A stretch of DNA of 64,000 bases from Pseudonocardia autotrophica (lineage in GTDB: Bacteria; Actinomycetota; Actinomycetes; Mycobacteriales; Pseudonocardiaceae): contig NZ_JNYD01000009.1 of the NCBI RefSeq assembly GCF_000717175.1, positions 135,392 through 199,391 on the forward strand, written 5' to 3'. The position numbers were made by a program, and so were the translations under genes. Every line of letters starts with the position of its first letter. Position 1 is the first letter of the stretch. Shown here one piece after another: positions 36,958 to 45,185 of this stretch. The notes beneath the pieces are model-generated. The model was not told the origin of the DNA, made no database searches, and was given only the letters and a program-made list of their open reading frames with translations.

Positions 36958-38667
36958 TCAGGCCTGCGCGACCGCGCGGTCGGCGGTGCGGTCGGCGGTG
37001 TGGTCGGCGGTGTCGTCGGCGGTGTCGTCGGCGGGGTGGTCGGAGCCGGCGGACAGCCGGAACCCCTCGTACCCCCGGGCGACGACCTCGTCGCACCTCG
37101 CGCGGTAGGCCGGCGCCCCGCCCAGGTAGACGAGGACCCGGCGCGGCTTCCCCGGCACGTTGCGGCCCATGTACCAGGAGGTGGGGGAGTCGGGCAGGAG
37201 CGTCGCCCGGGCCAGCTCCTCGGTGTGGGCGACCCACTCGTCCTCCGCCTCGGCCGTGGGCTCGACGACGTCCCGCCCTGTCGCGCGCAGGTGCCGGAGG
37301 GCGTCGGCGGTGAAGTCGATGTGGTCCTCGATCGCGAGCGGCATGTTGTAGAGGACCGACGGGCTCTGCGGGCCGGTGATCATGAAGAGGTTGGGGAAGC
37401 CGGAGGCCATCAGACCGAGGTAGGTCCGGGGCCCGTCGGCCCAGTGGTCGGCGAGGCGCAGCCCGTCCCGGCCGGTGACGCCCATCGCGAGCAGCGGCCC
37501 GGTGCAGGCGTCGAACCCGGTGGCCAGGACGAGGATGTCGAACTCGTGCTCGGTGCCGTCGGCGAGCCGGACCCCGCGCGGGGTGACGGCGTCGATCGGG
37601 TTCGCGCGGACGTCGACGAGGCTGACCGTGGGCCGGTTGTAGGCCTCGTAGTAGTCGGTCTCCAGCGGAGGCCGCTTCGTGCCGTACGGGTAGCCCTCGG
37701 GGGCGAGCAGGTCGGCGACCGCCGGGTCGTCGACGCGCTCGTGGATGCGGTCCCGGATGTATCCCGCGACCGTGTCGTTGGCCGCCCGGTCGAACAGGAT
37801 GTCGCCGAAGGAGTCGATGAACAGGCGGAACCCGCCGCGGTCCCACCGGTCGTCGAACACCCGCCGGCGCTCCTCGGGCGTCACGGCCAGGGCCGAGGGC
37901 TGCGCGTCCGAGTACGGGACGCCGAGGAAGTGGTTGCGGGAGGCGGCGCGGATCGCGGCGTAGCCGGCCTTCTCCGCGGCCTCCTGCGCCGGGTCCGTCG
38001 GGTGGTTGCCGATGGGGGTCGCGTAGTTGGGGGTGCGCTGCAGCACGGTCAGGTGCCCGGCGGTCTTCGCGATCTCGCTGATGGCCTGGATGCCCGAGGA
38101 GCCGACCCCGACGATCCCGACCCGCTTGCCCGCGAAGGAGACCTCCTCGTGCGGCCAGTGGCCGGTCGAGTACACCTCGCCGGCGAAGTCCTCGATCCCC
38201 GGGAACTCGGGCTTCTTCGGGACGGAGAGCGTGCCGGCGCCGGAGATCACGTACCGGGCGCGGTGGGCCTCGCCGGTGGCGGTGGTGGCGGTCCACAGCG
38301 ACGCAGCGTCGTCCCAGGTGAGCGAGGTGATCCGGGTCCGGAACCGGATGCTGCGGCGCAGGTCGAAGCGCTCGGCCACGTGCTCGAGGTAGCGCAGGAT
38401 CTCCGGCTGGGCGCAGAACCGCTCGCTCCAGTGCCACTCCTGCTGGAGGTCGTCGTCGAACGAGTACGAGTAGTGGACGCTCTCGATGTCCACGCGGGCG
38501 CCGGGGTAGCGGTTCCAGTACCACGTGCCGCCGACGTCGCCGGCGGCGTCGAACGCGAGCACGTCGAGCCCCAGGTCGTCGCGCAGGACGTGCACCGCGT
38601 ACAGGCCGGCGAACCCGGCTCCGACGACGATTGCGTCGCGCGTGTCCGGGGCAGGGGAAGTCACCAC
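36958..38667 (-). CDS. Flavin-containing (Baeyer-Villiger) monooxygenase
   Basis: A 569-aa type I Baeyer-Villiger-like monooxygenase using FAD and NADPH. First Rossmann motif GAGFAGLYAVHVL, then GDVGGTWYWNRYPGARVDIESVHYSYSF as in cyclohexanone/phenylacetone monooxygenases, and second Rossmann GVGSSGIQ. The fingerprint FxGxxxHxxxWP reads FAGEVYSTGHWP (residues 161-172): the usual His is Ser167. GTG 38667 is chosen with AAGGAGG 9 nt upstream. The C-terminal 25 residues are coded by a 12-bp tandem repeat. Co-transcribed with an esterase and divergent from a LuxR ATPase. Substrate ketone unknown. Confidence 0.88.
   Translation of the reverse strand: MVTSPAPDTRDAIVVGAGFAGLYAVHVLRDDLGLDVLAFDAAGDVGGTWYWNRYPGARVDIESVHYSYSFDDDLQQEWHWSERFCAQPEILRYLEHVAERFDLRRSIRFRTRITSLTWDDAASLWTATTATGEAHRARYVISGAGTLSVPKKPEFPGIEDFAGEVYSTGHWPHEEVSFAGKRVGIVGVGSSGIQAISEIAKTAGHLTVLQRTPNYATPIGNHPTDPAQEAAEKAGYAAIRAASRNHFLGVPYSDAQPSALAVTPEERRRVFDDRWDRGGFRLFIDSFGDILFDRAANDTVAGYIRDRIHERVDDPAVADLLAPEGYPYGTKRPPLETDYYEAYNRPTVSLVDVRANPIDAVTPRGVRLADGTEHEFDILVLATGFDACTGPLLAMGVTGRDGLRLADHWADGPRTYLGLMASGFPNLFMITGPQSPSVLYNMPLAIEDHIDFTADALRHLRATGRDVVEPTAEAEDEWVAHTEELARATLLPDSPTSWYMGRNVPGKPRRVLVYLGGAPAYRARCDEVVARGYEGFRLSAGSDHPADDTADDTADHTADRTADRAVAQA
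36978..37037 (-). repeat. 12-bp coding minisatellite in the monooxygenase C-terminus
   Basis: Five tandem 12-bp units of the type GGTCGGCGGTGT (plus strand), two of them identical, encode repeats of the type ADxT (DDTADDTADHTADRTADR). The unit keeps frame, so copy number could vary between strains without breaking the gene. Confidence 0.85.
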
Positions 38668-38833
38668 GGGATCCAGCCTCCTTGGATGGGTTCGGGTGGG
38701 CGCCCCCGTCCACCGGGCGCGAAGGCGCTGGTGGGACGGGGTGAGCGCTACCACCGAGAGTGGCCGGGCGGGCCGGCGGCGCGACAGGGCGAGACCACCC
38801 CACTCCGCCGGTCCGGGCGATGGGGTGGCCACT

Positions 38834-38869
38834 CGGGTGCACCCGTCCGGGCGCGGGTGTGTCCACCCG
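38834..38869. promoter_or_regulatory. Two CGGGTG/CACCCG inverted repeats before the LuxR ATPase
   Basis: CGGGTGCACCCG (38834-38845) is a perfect 12-bp palindrome; CGGGTG (38854-38859) with CACCCG (38864-38869) repeats the same arms with a 4-nt spacer. They lie 55-91 bp before the LuxR start in the 257-bp divergent gap, which holds no gene. Likely operator pair. Confidence 0.45.
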
Positions 38870-38924
38870 GGAGGGTGTCCGTGCGATGCTCGTGATCCCC
38901 TCGGCACGACGGTCAGGAGGCGTC

Positions 38925-41288
38925 ATGGCGGACGTCACCGGGGACGGACGTGGTCCCGCCGCACCCCCGGGGCGGGGCCTGCGGGCCGCGGTCACACGGC
39001 TGACCAGCTTCGTCGGCCGCCGGCAGGCGGTGGACCGGCTGCACGCCGAGCTGCACGCCGGACGCCTGGTCACCGTCACCGGGCCCGGCGGGGTCGGCAA
39101 GACCCGCACTGCCCTCGCCGTCGCCGAGGCTGCGGACTTTCCCGACGGCGTGCTGGTGGTGGAGCTCGCCAGCGTCACCGACCCGACGCAGGTGGCCCCG
39201 GCCGCCGCCACCGCGCTCGGGGTGCCCGACCAGTCCAACCGTGACGCCGTCGACCGGGTCGTCGACCACCTCTCGGGGGCGACGGCGCTGCTCGTGGTGG
39301 ACAACTGCGAGCACCAGCTCGAGGCCAGCGCGCTGCTGATCGTCCGGCTGCTCGACGCGCTGCCCGGGCTCACCGTGCTCGCCACCAGCCGGGAACCCCT
39401 GGGCGTCCGTGGCGAGCAGGTGCACCTGCTCGCGCCGCTGGCCGTCCCCGGGGAGGCCGACGCCGAGGGCGACTCCGCCCTGGAGCACGTCCCGGCGGTG
39501 CGTCTGCTGGTCGACCGGGCCCGGGCGGTGCTCCCGGACTTCGCGGTGACCCCCGAGAACCGGGCCGCCGTCGTCGCCCTGTGCCGGCGGCTCGACGGGC
39601 TGCCGCTCGCGATCGAGCTCGCGGCCGTCCGGCTGCGGTCGCTGTCGGTGTCGCAGGTCGTGGAGCGGCTCGACCGGCGCTTCCCCCGGCTCGCGGGCTC
39701 GGACCCCGCTGTCGACCCGCGGCAGCGGTCGCTGCGCGCGCTGATCGACTGGAGCCACGACCTGTGCGGCCCGGACGAACGGCTGCTGTGGGCCCGGCTC
39801 TCGGTGTTCCCGGCGCCGGTGGACCTGGAGACCGTGGAGGGGGTGTGCGGGTTCGGGGAGCTGACGGCGGACCGGCTGCTCGACGCGATCGACGGGCTCG
39901 TCGGCAAGTCGGTCGTGGTCGCCGACCGGGACGGGGAGCGGCTGCGCTACCGCCAGTTCGTCACCCTGCGCGAGTACGGCGCGGAACTGCTCGCGGACTC
40001 GGGCGAGGAGGGTGTCGTCCGGCGCCGGCACCGCGACCACTTCATCGACCGGGCCGGCGCCTTCGTGGAGCGCTGGTGCGGCCCGCACCAGGCCGACGAC
40101 CTGGCGCGGTTGCGCGAGGACCACCCCAACCTCATCGCCGCGCTCGCCTGGTCCGTCGACACCCCCGGTGAGGCGCCCGCGGGCGCCCGGCTGGCCGTGC
40201 TGCTGCGCTACCACTGGATCGCGGGCGGCTTCCTGACGTACGGACGGCGCTGGCTGGAACGCCTCCTCGACCGGCTCGACCCGGGCCTGCCCGAACGCGG
40301 CCACGCGCTGTGGGCCGCTGCGTGGGTCGCGCTGATCCAGGGCGACCGGGCCGTCGCGCGGACGTACCTGGCCGAGTGCGCCGGGATCGCGGACGCCCTC
40401 CCGGACCGCGCCATGCAGGGGCACGCGTCGCACTGGCGGGCCCTGCTCGACCTGTTCGAGGGCGACCTGCCGGCGGCCGCCCGGCTCTACGACCGCGCGA
40501 TCGCGATCCACCGCGAGGTCGGCGACGTCGGCTCCGCACTCACCGCGGCCTTCCAGCTGGCGATGGCCCAGGCCTACGGCGGTCGTCCGGCGGAGGCGCT
40601 GCGGACCTGCGCGGCGGTGGTCGACCGGGCGTCGGCGGACGGCGAGTCGTGGAACCGCGGGTACGCCCACTGGGTCTCCGCGATCAGCCACCTGCACCTC
40701 GGCGACCTGCCGCGCGCCGAGGAGGCCGTCGCCGAAACCATGCGGATCGAGCAGGACTTCCGCGACGGCGTGTGCACCGCGCTCTGCATCGAGGTGTGCT
40801 CGTGGATCGTGGCGGCCCGGGGGCGGGCGGCCGACGCCGCGGCGCTGTCCGGCATCTCGGGCTCGGTGTGGCGACGCCTCGGTACGTCGCTCGACGCCTT
40901 CGGGCCGCACGCCAGTGCGGAGGGCCGGCGTCATGCCAGGCTGGTGGGCCGCGAGCTGGGCGAGGCGCGGGCGGCGGAGCTCCGTGCCCGGTACGACCGG
41001 GTCGGTCTGCAGGAGGCCGTGCGGCTCGGGATCGAGCTGGGGGTGCGCGGGCCCGACCGGGAGCGGGTCGATCCGGGCCCGACCGCCTCGCCGCTGACCT
41101 CGCGGGAGAACGAGATCGCCGGGCTGATCGCGGCAGGGCTGAGCAACAAGGCGATCGCCCGCGAGCTCACCATCTCCCCGCGCACGGTCGACGGGCACGT
41201 GGAGCGCATCCTGCGGAAGCTGGACTTCACCTCCCGCACCCAGATCGCCTCGTGGCTCGCTGCCTCGGCCGCCCGGGCGGGTTCCTGA
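38925..41288 (+). CDS. Large LuxR-type regulator with an NB-ARC-like ATPase domain
   Basis: A 787-aa regulator. Walker A GPGGVGKT is at residues 53-60, Walker B LLVVDNCEH near 125-133 and the sensor LATSREPLGVRGEQVHLLAPL follows. Residues about 340-700 are helical repeats (TPR-like), and the last 65 residues are a LuxR helix-turn-helix (LTSRENEIAGLIAAGLSNKAIARELTISPRTVDGHVERILRKL). This STAND-class layout switches on ATP binding and ligand sensing. ATG 38925 follows AGGAGG by 4 nt. It is divergent from the monooxygenase-esterase operon and is its probable activator. Confidence 0.9.
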   Translation: MADVTGDGRGPAAPPGRGLRAAVTRLTSFVGRRQAVDRLHAELHAGRLVTVTGPGGVGKTRTALAVAEAADFPDGVLVVELASVTDPTQVAPAAATALGVPDQSNRDAVDRVVDHLSGATALLVVDNCEHQLEASALLIVRLLDALPGLTVLATSREPLGVRGEQVHLLAPLAVPGEADAEGDSALEHVPAVRLLVDRARAVLPDFAVTPENRAAVVALCRRLDGLPLAIELAAVRLRSLSVSQVVERLDRRFPRLAGSDPAVDPRQRSLRALIDWSHDLCGPDERLLWARLSVFPAPVDLETVEGVCGFGELTADRLLDAIDGLVGKSVVVADRDGERLRYRQFVTLREYGAELLADSGEEGVVRRRHRDHFIDRAGAFVERWCGPHQADDLARLREDHPNLIAALAWSVDTPGEAPAGARLAVLLRYHWIAGGFLTYGRRWLERLLDRLDPGLPERGHALWAAAWVALIQGDRAVARTYLAECAGIADALPDRAMQGHASHWRALLDLFEGDLPAAARLYDRAIAIHREVGDVGSALTAAFQLAMAQAYGGRPAEALRTCAAVVDRASADGESWNRGYAHWVSAISHLHLGDLPRAEEAVAETMRIEQDFRDGVCTALCIEVCSWIVAARGRAADAAALSGISGSVWRRLGTSLDAFGPHASAEGRRHARLVGRELGEARAAELRARYDRVGLQEAVRLGIELGVRGPDRERVDPGPTASPLTSRENEIAGLIAAGLSNKAIARELTISPRTVDGHVERILRKLDFTSRTQIASWLAASAARAGS

Positions 41289-41295
41289 CCGGCGT

Positions 41296-41706
41296 TCAGT
41301 CGCCGCGGGCGTCGTAGCGCTCGCGGGCGGCGGACATCTCCGCGACGGACCCCTCGAGCAGGTCCGCGAGCCCGCGCAGGCTGTCGGCCACCTTCTCGCC
41401 GAGTCCGGTGAGCGAGTACTCGACCCGGGGCGGGATCGTGCTGTGCACCTCGCGGGTGACCAGCCCGTCCCGCTCGAGGGTCTGCAGGGTCTGGGACAGC
41501 ATCCGCTCGCTCACGCCGTCGACCCGGCGGCGCAGGGCGTTGAAGCGGTAGGCGCCCTCGCCGAGGGCCAGTAGAGCGAGGATGCCCCACTTGCTGCCGA
41601 TCTCCTCCAGCGCCGTGCGCGACGCGCAGTGGCGGGCGAAGACCGTGGTCACGAGCTCGTCGGACGGGGCGCAGGCGGGCGCCGGGTCCGGGGCTCGTGT
41701 CGTCAC
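41296..41706 (-). CDS. HxlR-family regulator (QorR/YtfH-like)
   Basis: A 136-aa winged-helix protein of the HxlR family: ALEEIGSKWGILALLALGEGAYRFNALRRRVDGVSERMLSQTLQTLERDGLVTREVH. A cysteine near the N-terminus (FARHCASRTAL) is placed like the redox-sensing cysteine of YodB/QorR, so it probably responds to quinones or electrophiles by thiol modification. GTG 41706 is preferred: a -10 box TATTCT (41713-41718) ends 6 nt before it, suggesting a leaderless mRNA. It is divergent from a QorB-type reductase gene with a YodB-like site between them. Confidence 0.88.
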   Translation of the reverse strand: MTTRAPDPAPACAPSDELVTTVFARHCASRTALEEIGSKWGILALLALGEGAYRFNALRRRVDGVSERMLSQTLQTLERDGLVTREVHSTIPPRVEYSLTGLGEKVADSLRGLADLLEGSVAEMSAARERYDARGD

Positions 41707-41743
41707 GCTCGCAGAATACCGCGCTGACGGGAACAACTGCGCT

Positions 41744-41758
41744 TACGAATAGTTAGTA
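41744..41758. promoter_or_regulatory. Probable HxlR operator
   Basis: TACGAATAGTTAGTA matches the TACT-N7-AGTA pattern known for the HxlR-family regulator YodB with one mismatch. It lies 38 bp from the HxlR start and 36 bp from the reductase start. Confidence 0.5.
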
Positions 41759-41794
41759 CGGTCGAAGCTGACACCACTCAGGAGGCGACGGCAC

Positions 41795-42649
41795 ATGACC
41801 ACCTACGCAGTCACGGGAGCGACCGGCCACCTCGGCGCTCTGGCGATCGAGGCCCTGCTCGAGAAGGGCGTCCCGGCCGGGGACGTCGTCGCGGTCGTCC
41901 GGGACGCGGGCAGGGCGGCGGCGCTCGCCGCCCGCGGCGTCCAGGTCCGGACGGCCGACTACACCCAGCCGGAGACGCTGCGGGCCGCGTTCGCCGGCGT
42001 CGACCGGCTGCTGCTGGTCTCGGGCAACGAGGTCGGCCAGCGGATCGAGCAGCACGGCAACGTGATCGACGCGGCCAAGGAGGCCGGCGTTGGGCTGATC
42101 GCGTACACCGGCATCACGCGCGCCGACACCACCGGCAGCCCGCTGGCGCCCGAGCACAAGGCCACCGAGGAGCTGCTGGCCGCCTCGGGCGTGCCGCACA
42201 CGCTGCTGCGCAACAACTGGTACGTCGAGAACTACACCGCGCAGCTCGCCGACTACCTCTCCCGCGGCGCGATCGTCGCCGCCGCCGGGGAGGGCCGGGT
42301 CTCCGGGGCCGCCCGCCGCGACTACGCCGAGGCCGCCGCGGCCGTGCTGACCGGCGAGGGTCACGCCGGCCGGACCTACGAGCTGGCCGGCACGCCGTTC
42401 ACGTTCAAGGAGCTCGCGGCCACGATCAGCGAGGTCAGCGGCCGGGAGGTCGAGTACCGGCCGGTGGCTCCCGCCGAGCTGACCGGCATCCTCACCGGCG
42501 CCGGGCTCGACGAGGGCACGGCCGGGTTCGTCGTCGCGCTCGACGAGAGCATCGCCCGCGGGGACCTCGACATCGAGAGCACCGACCTGCCCGAGCTGCT
42601 CGGCCGCCCGCTCACCCCGGTGGCCGACGTGGTGCGCGCCGCGCTCTGA
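41795..42649 (+). CDS. qorB: NAD(P)H:quinone oxidoreductase, QorB/YtfG-like
   Basis: A 284-aa NmrA-like atypical SDR close to E. coli QorB (QOR2): TTYAVTGATGHLGALAIEALLEKGVPAGDVVAVVRD with the dinucleotide motif GATGHLG, then LIAYTGITRADTTGSPLAPEHKATEELLAASGVPHTLLRNNWYVENY, which is the family's signature. It reduces quinones with NADPH. AGGAGG lies about 10 nt before ATG. Divergent HxlR regulator; together they form a quinone-stress module, useful near aromatic catabolism. Confidence 0.88.
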   Translation: MTTYAVTGATGHLGALAIEALLEKGVPAGDVVAVVRDAGRAAALAARGVQVRTADYTQPETLRAAFAGVDRLLLVSGNEVGQRIEQHGNVIDAAKEAGVGLIAYTGITRADTTGSPLAPEHKATEELLAASGVPHTLLRNNWYVENYTAQLADYLSRGAIVAAAGEGRVSGAARRDYAEAAAAVLTGEGHAGRTYELAGTPFTFKELAATISEVSGREVEYRPVAPAELTGILTGAGLDEGTAGFVVALDESIARGDLDIESTDLPELLGRPLTPVADVVRAAL

Positions 42650-42670
42650 ACCTCGTCCGGCGGCCGGTCG

Positions 42671-43390
42671 TCAGGTCCGGTCGGCCGCCGGCGGCAGGAG
42701 TCGCCGCCCGTGGACGGGGTGGGTGACGCGGATCCGCGCGTGGTCCCACGGGTCCGGGCGGGCGTCGCCGGGGACCAGCACGAGCGGGCCCGTTCCCAGG
42801 GTGTGCCGCCCGGACGGCTCCAGGACCGCCCGCTCCCGCACCCGCTCGCCGATGCGGCGGTAGAAGCGCAGCTGGCTGCGCCGGCCGAAGAGGCCCCAGC
42901 CGAGCCCGAACACCGGGCCGAGCCGCGGATCGGGCTTCCAGCGCACGCTCGCCCGGAACTCGACCCGTCCGGACGCCCGGTGCTTGGCCACCCGGTACAG
43001 CACCTGCCCGCGCTGCAGGTGCCCGTCGAGCGTCGCGTACGCCCAGCCCCAGACCCGCCAGCCGTCCTCGTCGGCACGGTCGACGACCTCGGTGATCCGC
43101 ACGCCCATGAGGAAGCGGAGCGGGCCGAACCGCCCGTCGAGCAGGATGTCCCGGCCGAGCAGCTCCGAGTCGCGCAGGTACGCCGCGCGCAACAGCTCGG
43201 GCGGCGTGAAGTCGTAGTCCCGCACCAGCGCCGTCGCGCGCTCCCAGATCCCGTCCGGCACCGGCTCGCCCGGTCGCTCGGTGCCCAGCTCGTGCACGTG
43301 CTCGTCGACCGTCCAGCCGGCCTTCGCCCCCGGGTCGTCCGTGACCGCGCGCTCCCGCAGCCCCTCGACGACGGCGAGCAGGCCGCTCAT
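42671..43390 (-). CDS. DUF1990 family protein
   Basis: A 239-aa protein. The second half matches DUF1990 (START-like): LLGRDILLDGRFGPLRFLMGVRITEVVDRADEDGWRVWGWAYATLDGHLQRGQVLYRVAKHRASGRVEFRASVRWKPDPRLGPVFGLGWG, followed by a Arg-rich C-terminus. The function of the family is unknown; a helix-grip fold would bind a hydrophobic ligand. Its ATG overlaps the stop of the epimerase gene by 4 bp, so the two proteins probably act together. No signal or membrane segment. Confidence 0.75.
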   Translation of the reverse strand: MSGLLAVVEGLRERAVTDDPGAKAGWTVDEHVHELGTERPGEPVPDGIWERATALVRDYDFTPPELLRAAYLRDSELLGRDILLDGRFGPLRFLMGVRITEVVDRADEDGWRVWGWAYATLDGHLQRGQVLYRVAKHRASGRVEFRASVRWKPDPRLGPVFGLGWGLFGRRSQLRFYRRIGERVRERAVLEPSGRHTLGTGPLVLVPGDARPDPWDHARIRVTHPVHGRRLLPPAADRT

Positions 43391-44436
43391 CCGACGGCGA
43401 GCGCGGGGCTCAGGGTGGTGGCGTCGTGGATCAGGCCGTCGAGCAGGATCCGGACGTTCTCCGCGGTGCCGACCTTCGCCTCCCAGCCGAGCTCCAGCCG
43501 GGCCCGGCCGGTGTCCATCACCGGGGTGCGGACGGCGACGTCGAACCAGCCCGGGGACAGCTCGAGCGCGTGCAGCCGGAACAGCAGGCCGATCACGATG
43601 CGCGCCAGGTCGTGCGGCACGGGGAGCGGCCGCGCACCGATCAGTGCGGTGAGCTCGCGCGCGTCGAGGGCGTCCGCGGCGATGTTGAACGCGCCCCGCG
43701 CCCGGCGGTCGAGGATCGCGACGATCGCCCGGCCGAGATCGTCGGCGTGCACGAACTGCAGGACGGTGTCGCCCGGGACCGGGAACAGCGGGACCTTCCC
43801 GTCGGCGAGCAGGCCGAACAACGCCCGCGGCACGATCGGGCCGAGGAAGAGCCGGGCCATCTCCCGTGAGGCGTCGCGCTGCACCACCAGCGTCGGGCGG
43901 ACCCGCGCGACGGCCACGCCGGGATTGGCCCGCTCGAACGCGTCGAGCATGCGCTCGGCGATGATCTTGTCGCGGCTGTAGGCGGAGCGCGGCTGCCCGG
44001 TGACCGGCCAGCTCTCGTCGACCGGCCGGGCCGGGTCCTGCGGGGCCGACGCGTAGGCCCCGAGCGACGACGCGAACGCCAGGTGACCGACACCGGAGCG
44101 CCGGACCGCGCGCAGCAGGGCAGCGGTGCCGTCGACGTTCGTGCGCCGCAGCGCCGCCTCGTCGCGCACCGGCTGGATGGCCCACGCGAGGTCGACGACG
44201 GCGTCGGCGCCGGTGAACACGTCGGTGAGCCGCCGCTCCGCGTCCGCGGTCGTGAGATCGATCGCGTGCCACTCGGCCTCGTCGTAGGGCGGGACGGGCG
44301 GCGGCGGGCGCCGGCACACCGCGCGCACCCGCACGTCGGGCGCGTCCTTCAGCACCCGCAGCAGTCCGGTCCCGACGTTGCCCGACGCGCCGACCACCAC
44401 CACGGTGCGTTCGGGCGCTCCTGCTCGTTCCGGCAT
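43387..44436 (-). CDS. NAD-dependent epimerase/dehydratase family protein
   Basis: A 349-aa extended SDR: TVVVVGASGNVGTGLLRVLKDAPDVRVRAVCRR (GxxGNVG motif), DLAWAIQP, HLAFASSLGAYASAPQDPARPVDESWP and YSRDKIIAERML with the catalytic Tyr-x-x-x-Lys. The C-terminal half is the sugar-binding region with FVHADDLGRAIVAIL and GAFNIAADAL. GGAAGGGAG stands before ATG 44436. It is coupled to the DUF1990 gene. Substrate (nucleotide sugar or lipid precursor) unknown. Confidence 0.88.
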   Translation of the reverse strand: MPERAGAPERTVVVVGASGNVGTGLLRVLKDAPDVRVRAVCRRPPPPVPPYDEAEWHAIDLTTADAERRLTDVFTGADAVVDLAWAIQPVRDEAALRRTNVDGTAALLRAVRRSGVGHLAFASSLGAYASAPQDPARPVDESWPVTGQPRSAYSRDKIIAERMLDAFERANPGVAVARVRPTLVVQRDASREMARLFLGPIVPRALFGLLADGKVPLFPVPGDTVLQFVHADDLGRAIVAILDRRARGAFNIAADALDARELTALIGARPLPVPHDLARIVIGLLFRLHALELSPGWFDVAVRTPVMDTGRARLELGWEAKVGTAENVRILLDGLIHDATTLSPALAVG

Positions 44437-44499
44437 CGTGCTCCCTTCCCTCGTCCGGAAGGGCATTACCGGTACGGGACCGCTCAACCCCCGCACGCG

Positions 44500-44532
44500 G
44501 AAGGGCCTCCGACCCGCGGTCGGAGGCCCTTC
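44500..44532 (-). terminator. Strong hairpin terminator of lsr2
   Basis: GAAGGGCCTCCGACC (44500-44514) pairs perfectly with GGTCGGAGGCCCTTC (44518-44532) around the triloop CGC. It begins 29 nt past the lsr2 stop on the minus strand and separates lsr2 from the epimerase operon. Confidence 0.8.
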
Positions 44533-44560
44533 ATTCGGTGCGTTCCCGGGGCGCCGTTCC

Positions 44561-45031
44561 TCAGCTCGCCGCGGCGACCTTCTTGCGGGTGCGCCGCTTC
44601 GGCTTCGCCTCGGATTCCGCCTGCTGTTCCGCAGTGGCTTCCGGGGCGGCTTCCTGCGCCGGTTCGGGGGCGGCTTCGGGCGCCCGGGCCGCGGTGCCGC
44701 GATTCGCGTACGCCTCGAGCACGTTCGACGGGATACGGCCCCGCTCGGAGACCTGGAACCCGGCCGAGACCGCCCACTCCCGAATGGCGGCGTTCTCCTC
44801 CCGGGTCTTGCCCGGCGAGGAGGGAACCCGCGCGTAGTTCCTGCGCCCGGAGCCGGACGAGGACCGGCGCGCGGCGCCCACGAACGGCGCGAACGCCTCC
44901 CGGAGCTCCGACGCATGCTGCGCGCTCAGGTCGATCTCGAATTCCTTGCCGTCCAGTGTGAACGTGACCGTTTCGTCCGCCTGACCGCCGTCGAGGTCGT
45001 CCACCAGGGTGATATTCGTAATCTTCGCCAT
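44561..45031 (-). CDS. lsr2: Lsr2 nucleoid-associated protein with extended C-terminus
   Basis: A 156-aa Lsr2. Residues 1-60 are the dimerisation domain (MAKITNITLVDDLDGGQADETVTFTLDGKEFEIDLSAQHASELREAFAPFV); residues 80-112 are the DNA-binding domain (TREENAAIREWAVSAGFQVSERGRIPSNVLEAYA) with the RGR AT-hook-like motif that enters the minor groove. Typical Lsr2 ends near here at about 112 residues; this one adds some 45 residues of Ala/Glu/Pro followed by a basic end (KPKRRTRKK), which could add DNA contacts. It bridges AT-rich DNA and silences foreign genes. The upstream region is notably less GC-rich. Confidence 0.93.
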   Translation of the reverse strand: MAKITNITLVDDLDGGQADETVTFTLDGKEFEIDLSAQHASELREAFAPFVGAARRSSSGSGRRNYARVPSSPGKTREENAAIREWAVSAGFQVSERGRIPSNVLEAYANRGTAARAPEAAPEPAQEAAPEATAEQQAESEAKPKRRTRKKVAAAS

Positions 45032-45185
45032 CGTTCACGTCCGATCGCCGTACTCGCGGGTTGTCCCGATTCTCCACGGATTCGGTGAAAAGTCGAGGAC
45101 GGTCACGCGGGAGTGGTGATTCGTGCACCGCGAGTGCCATTCCGTGCGCGTTCCGCGGATGTGCGCGACCCGTGAACGGCCGCGA

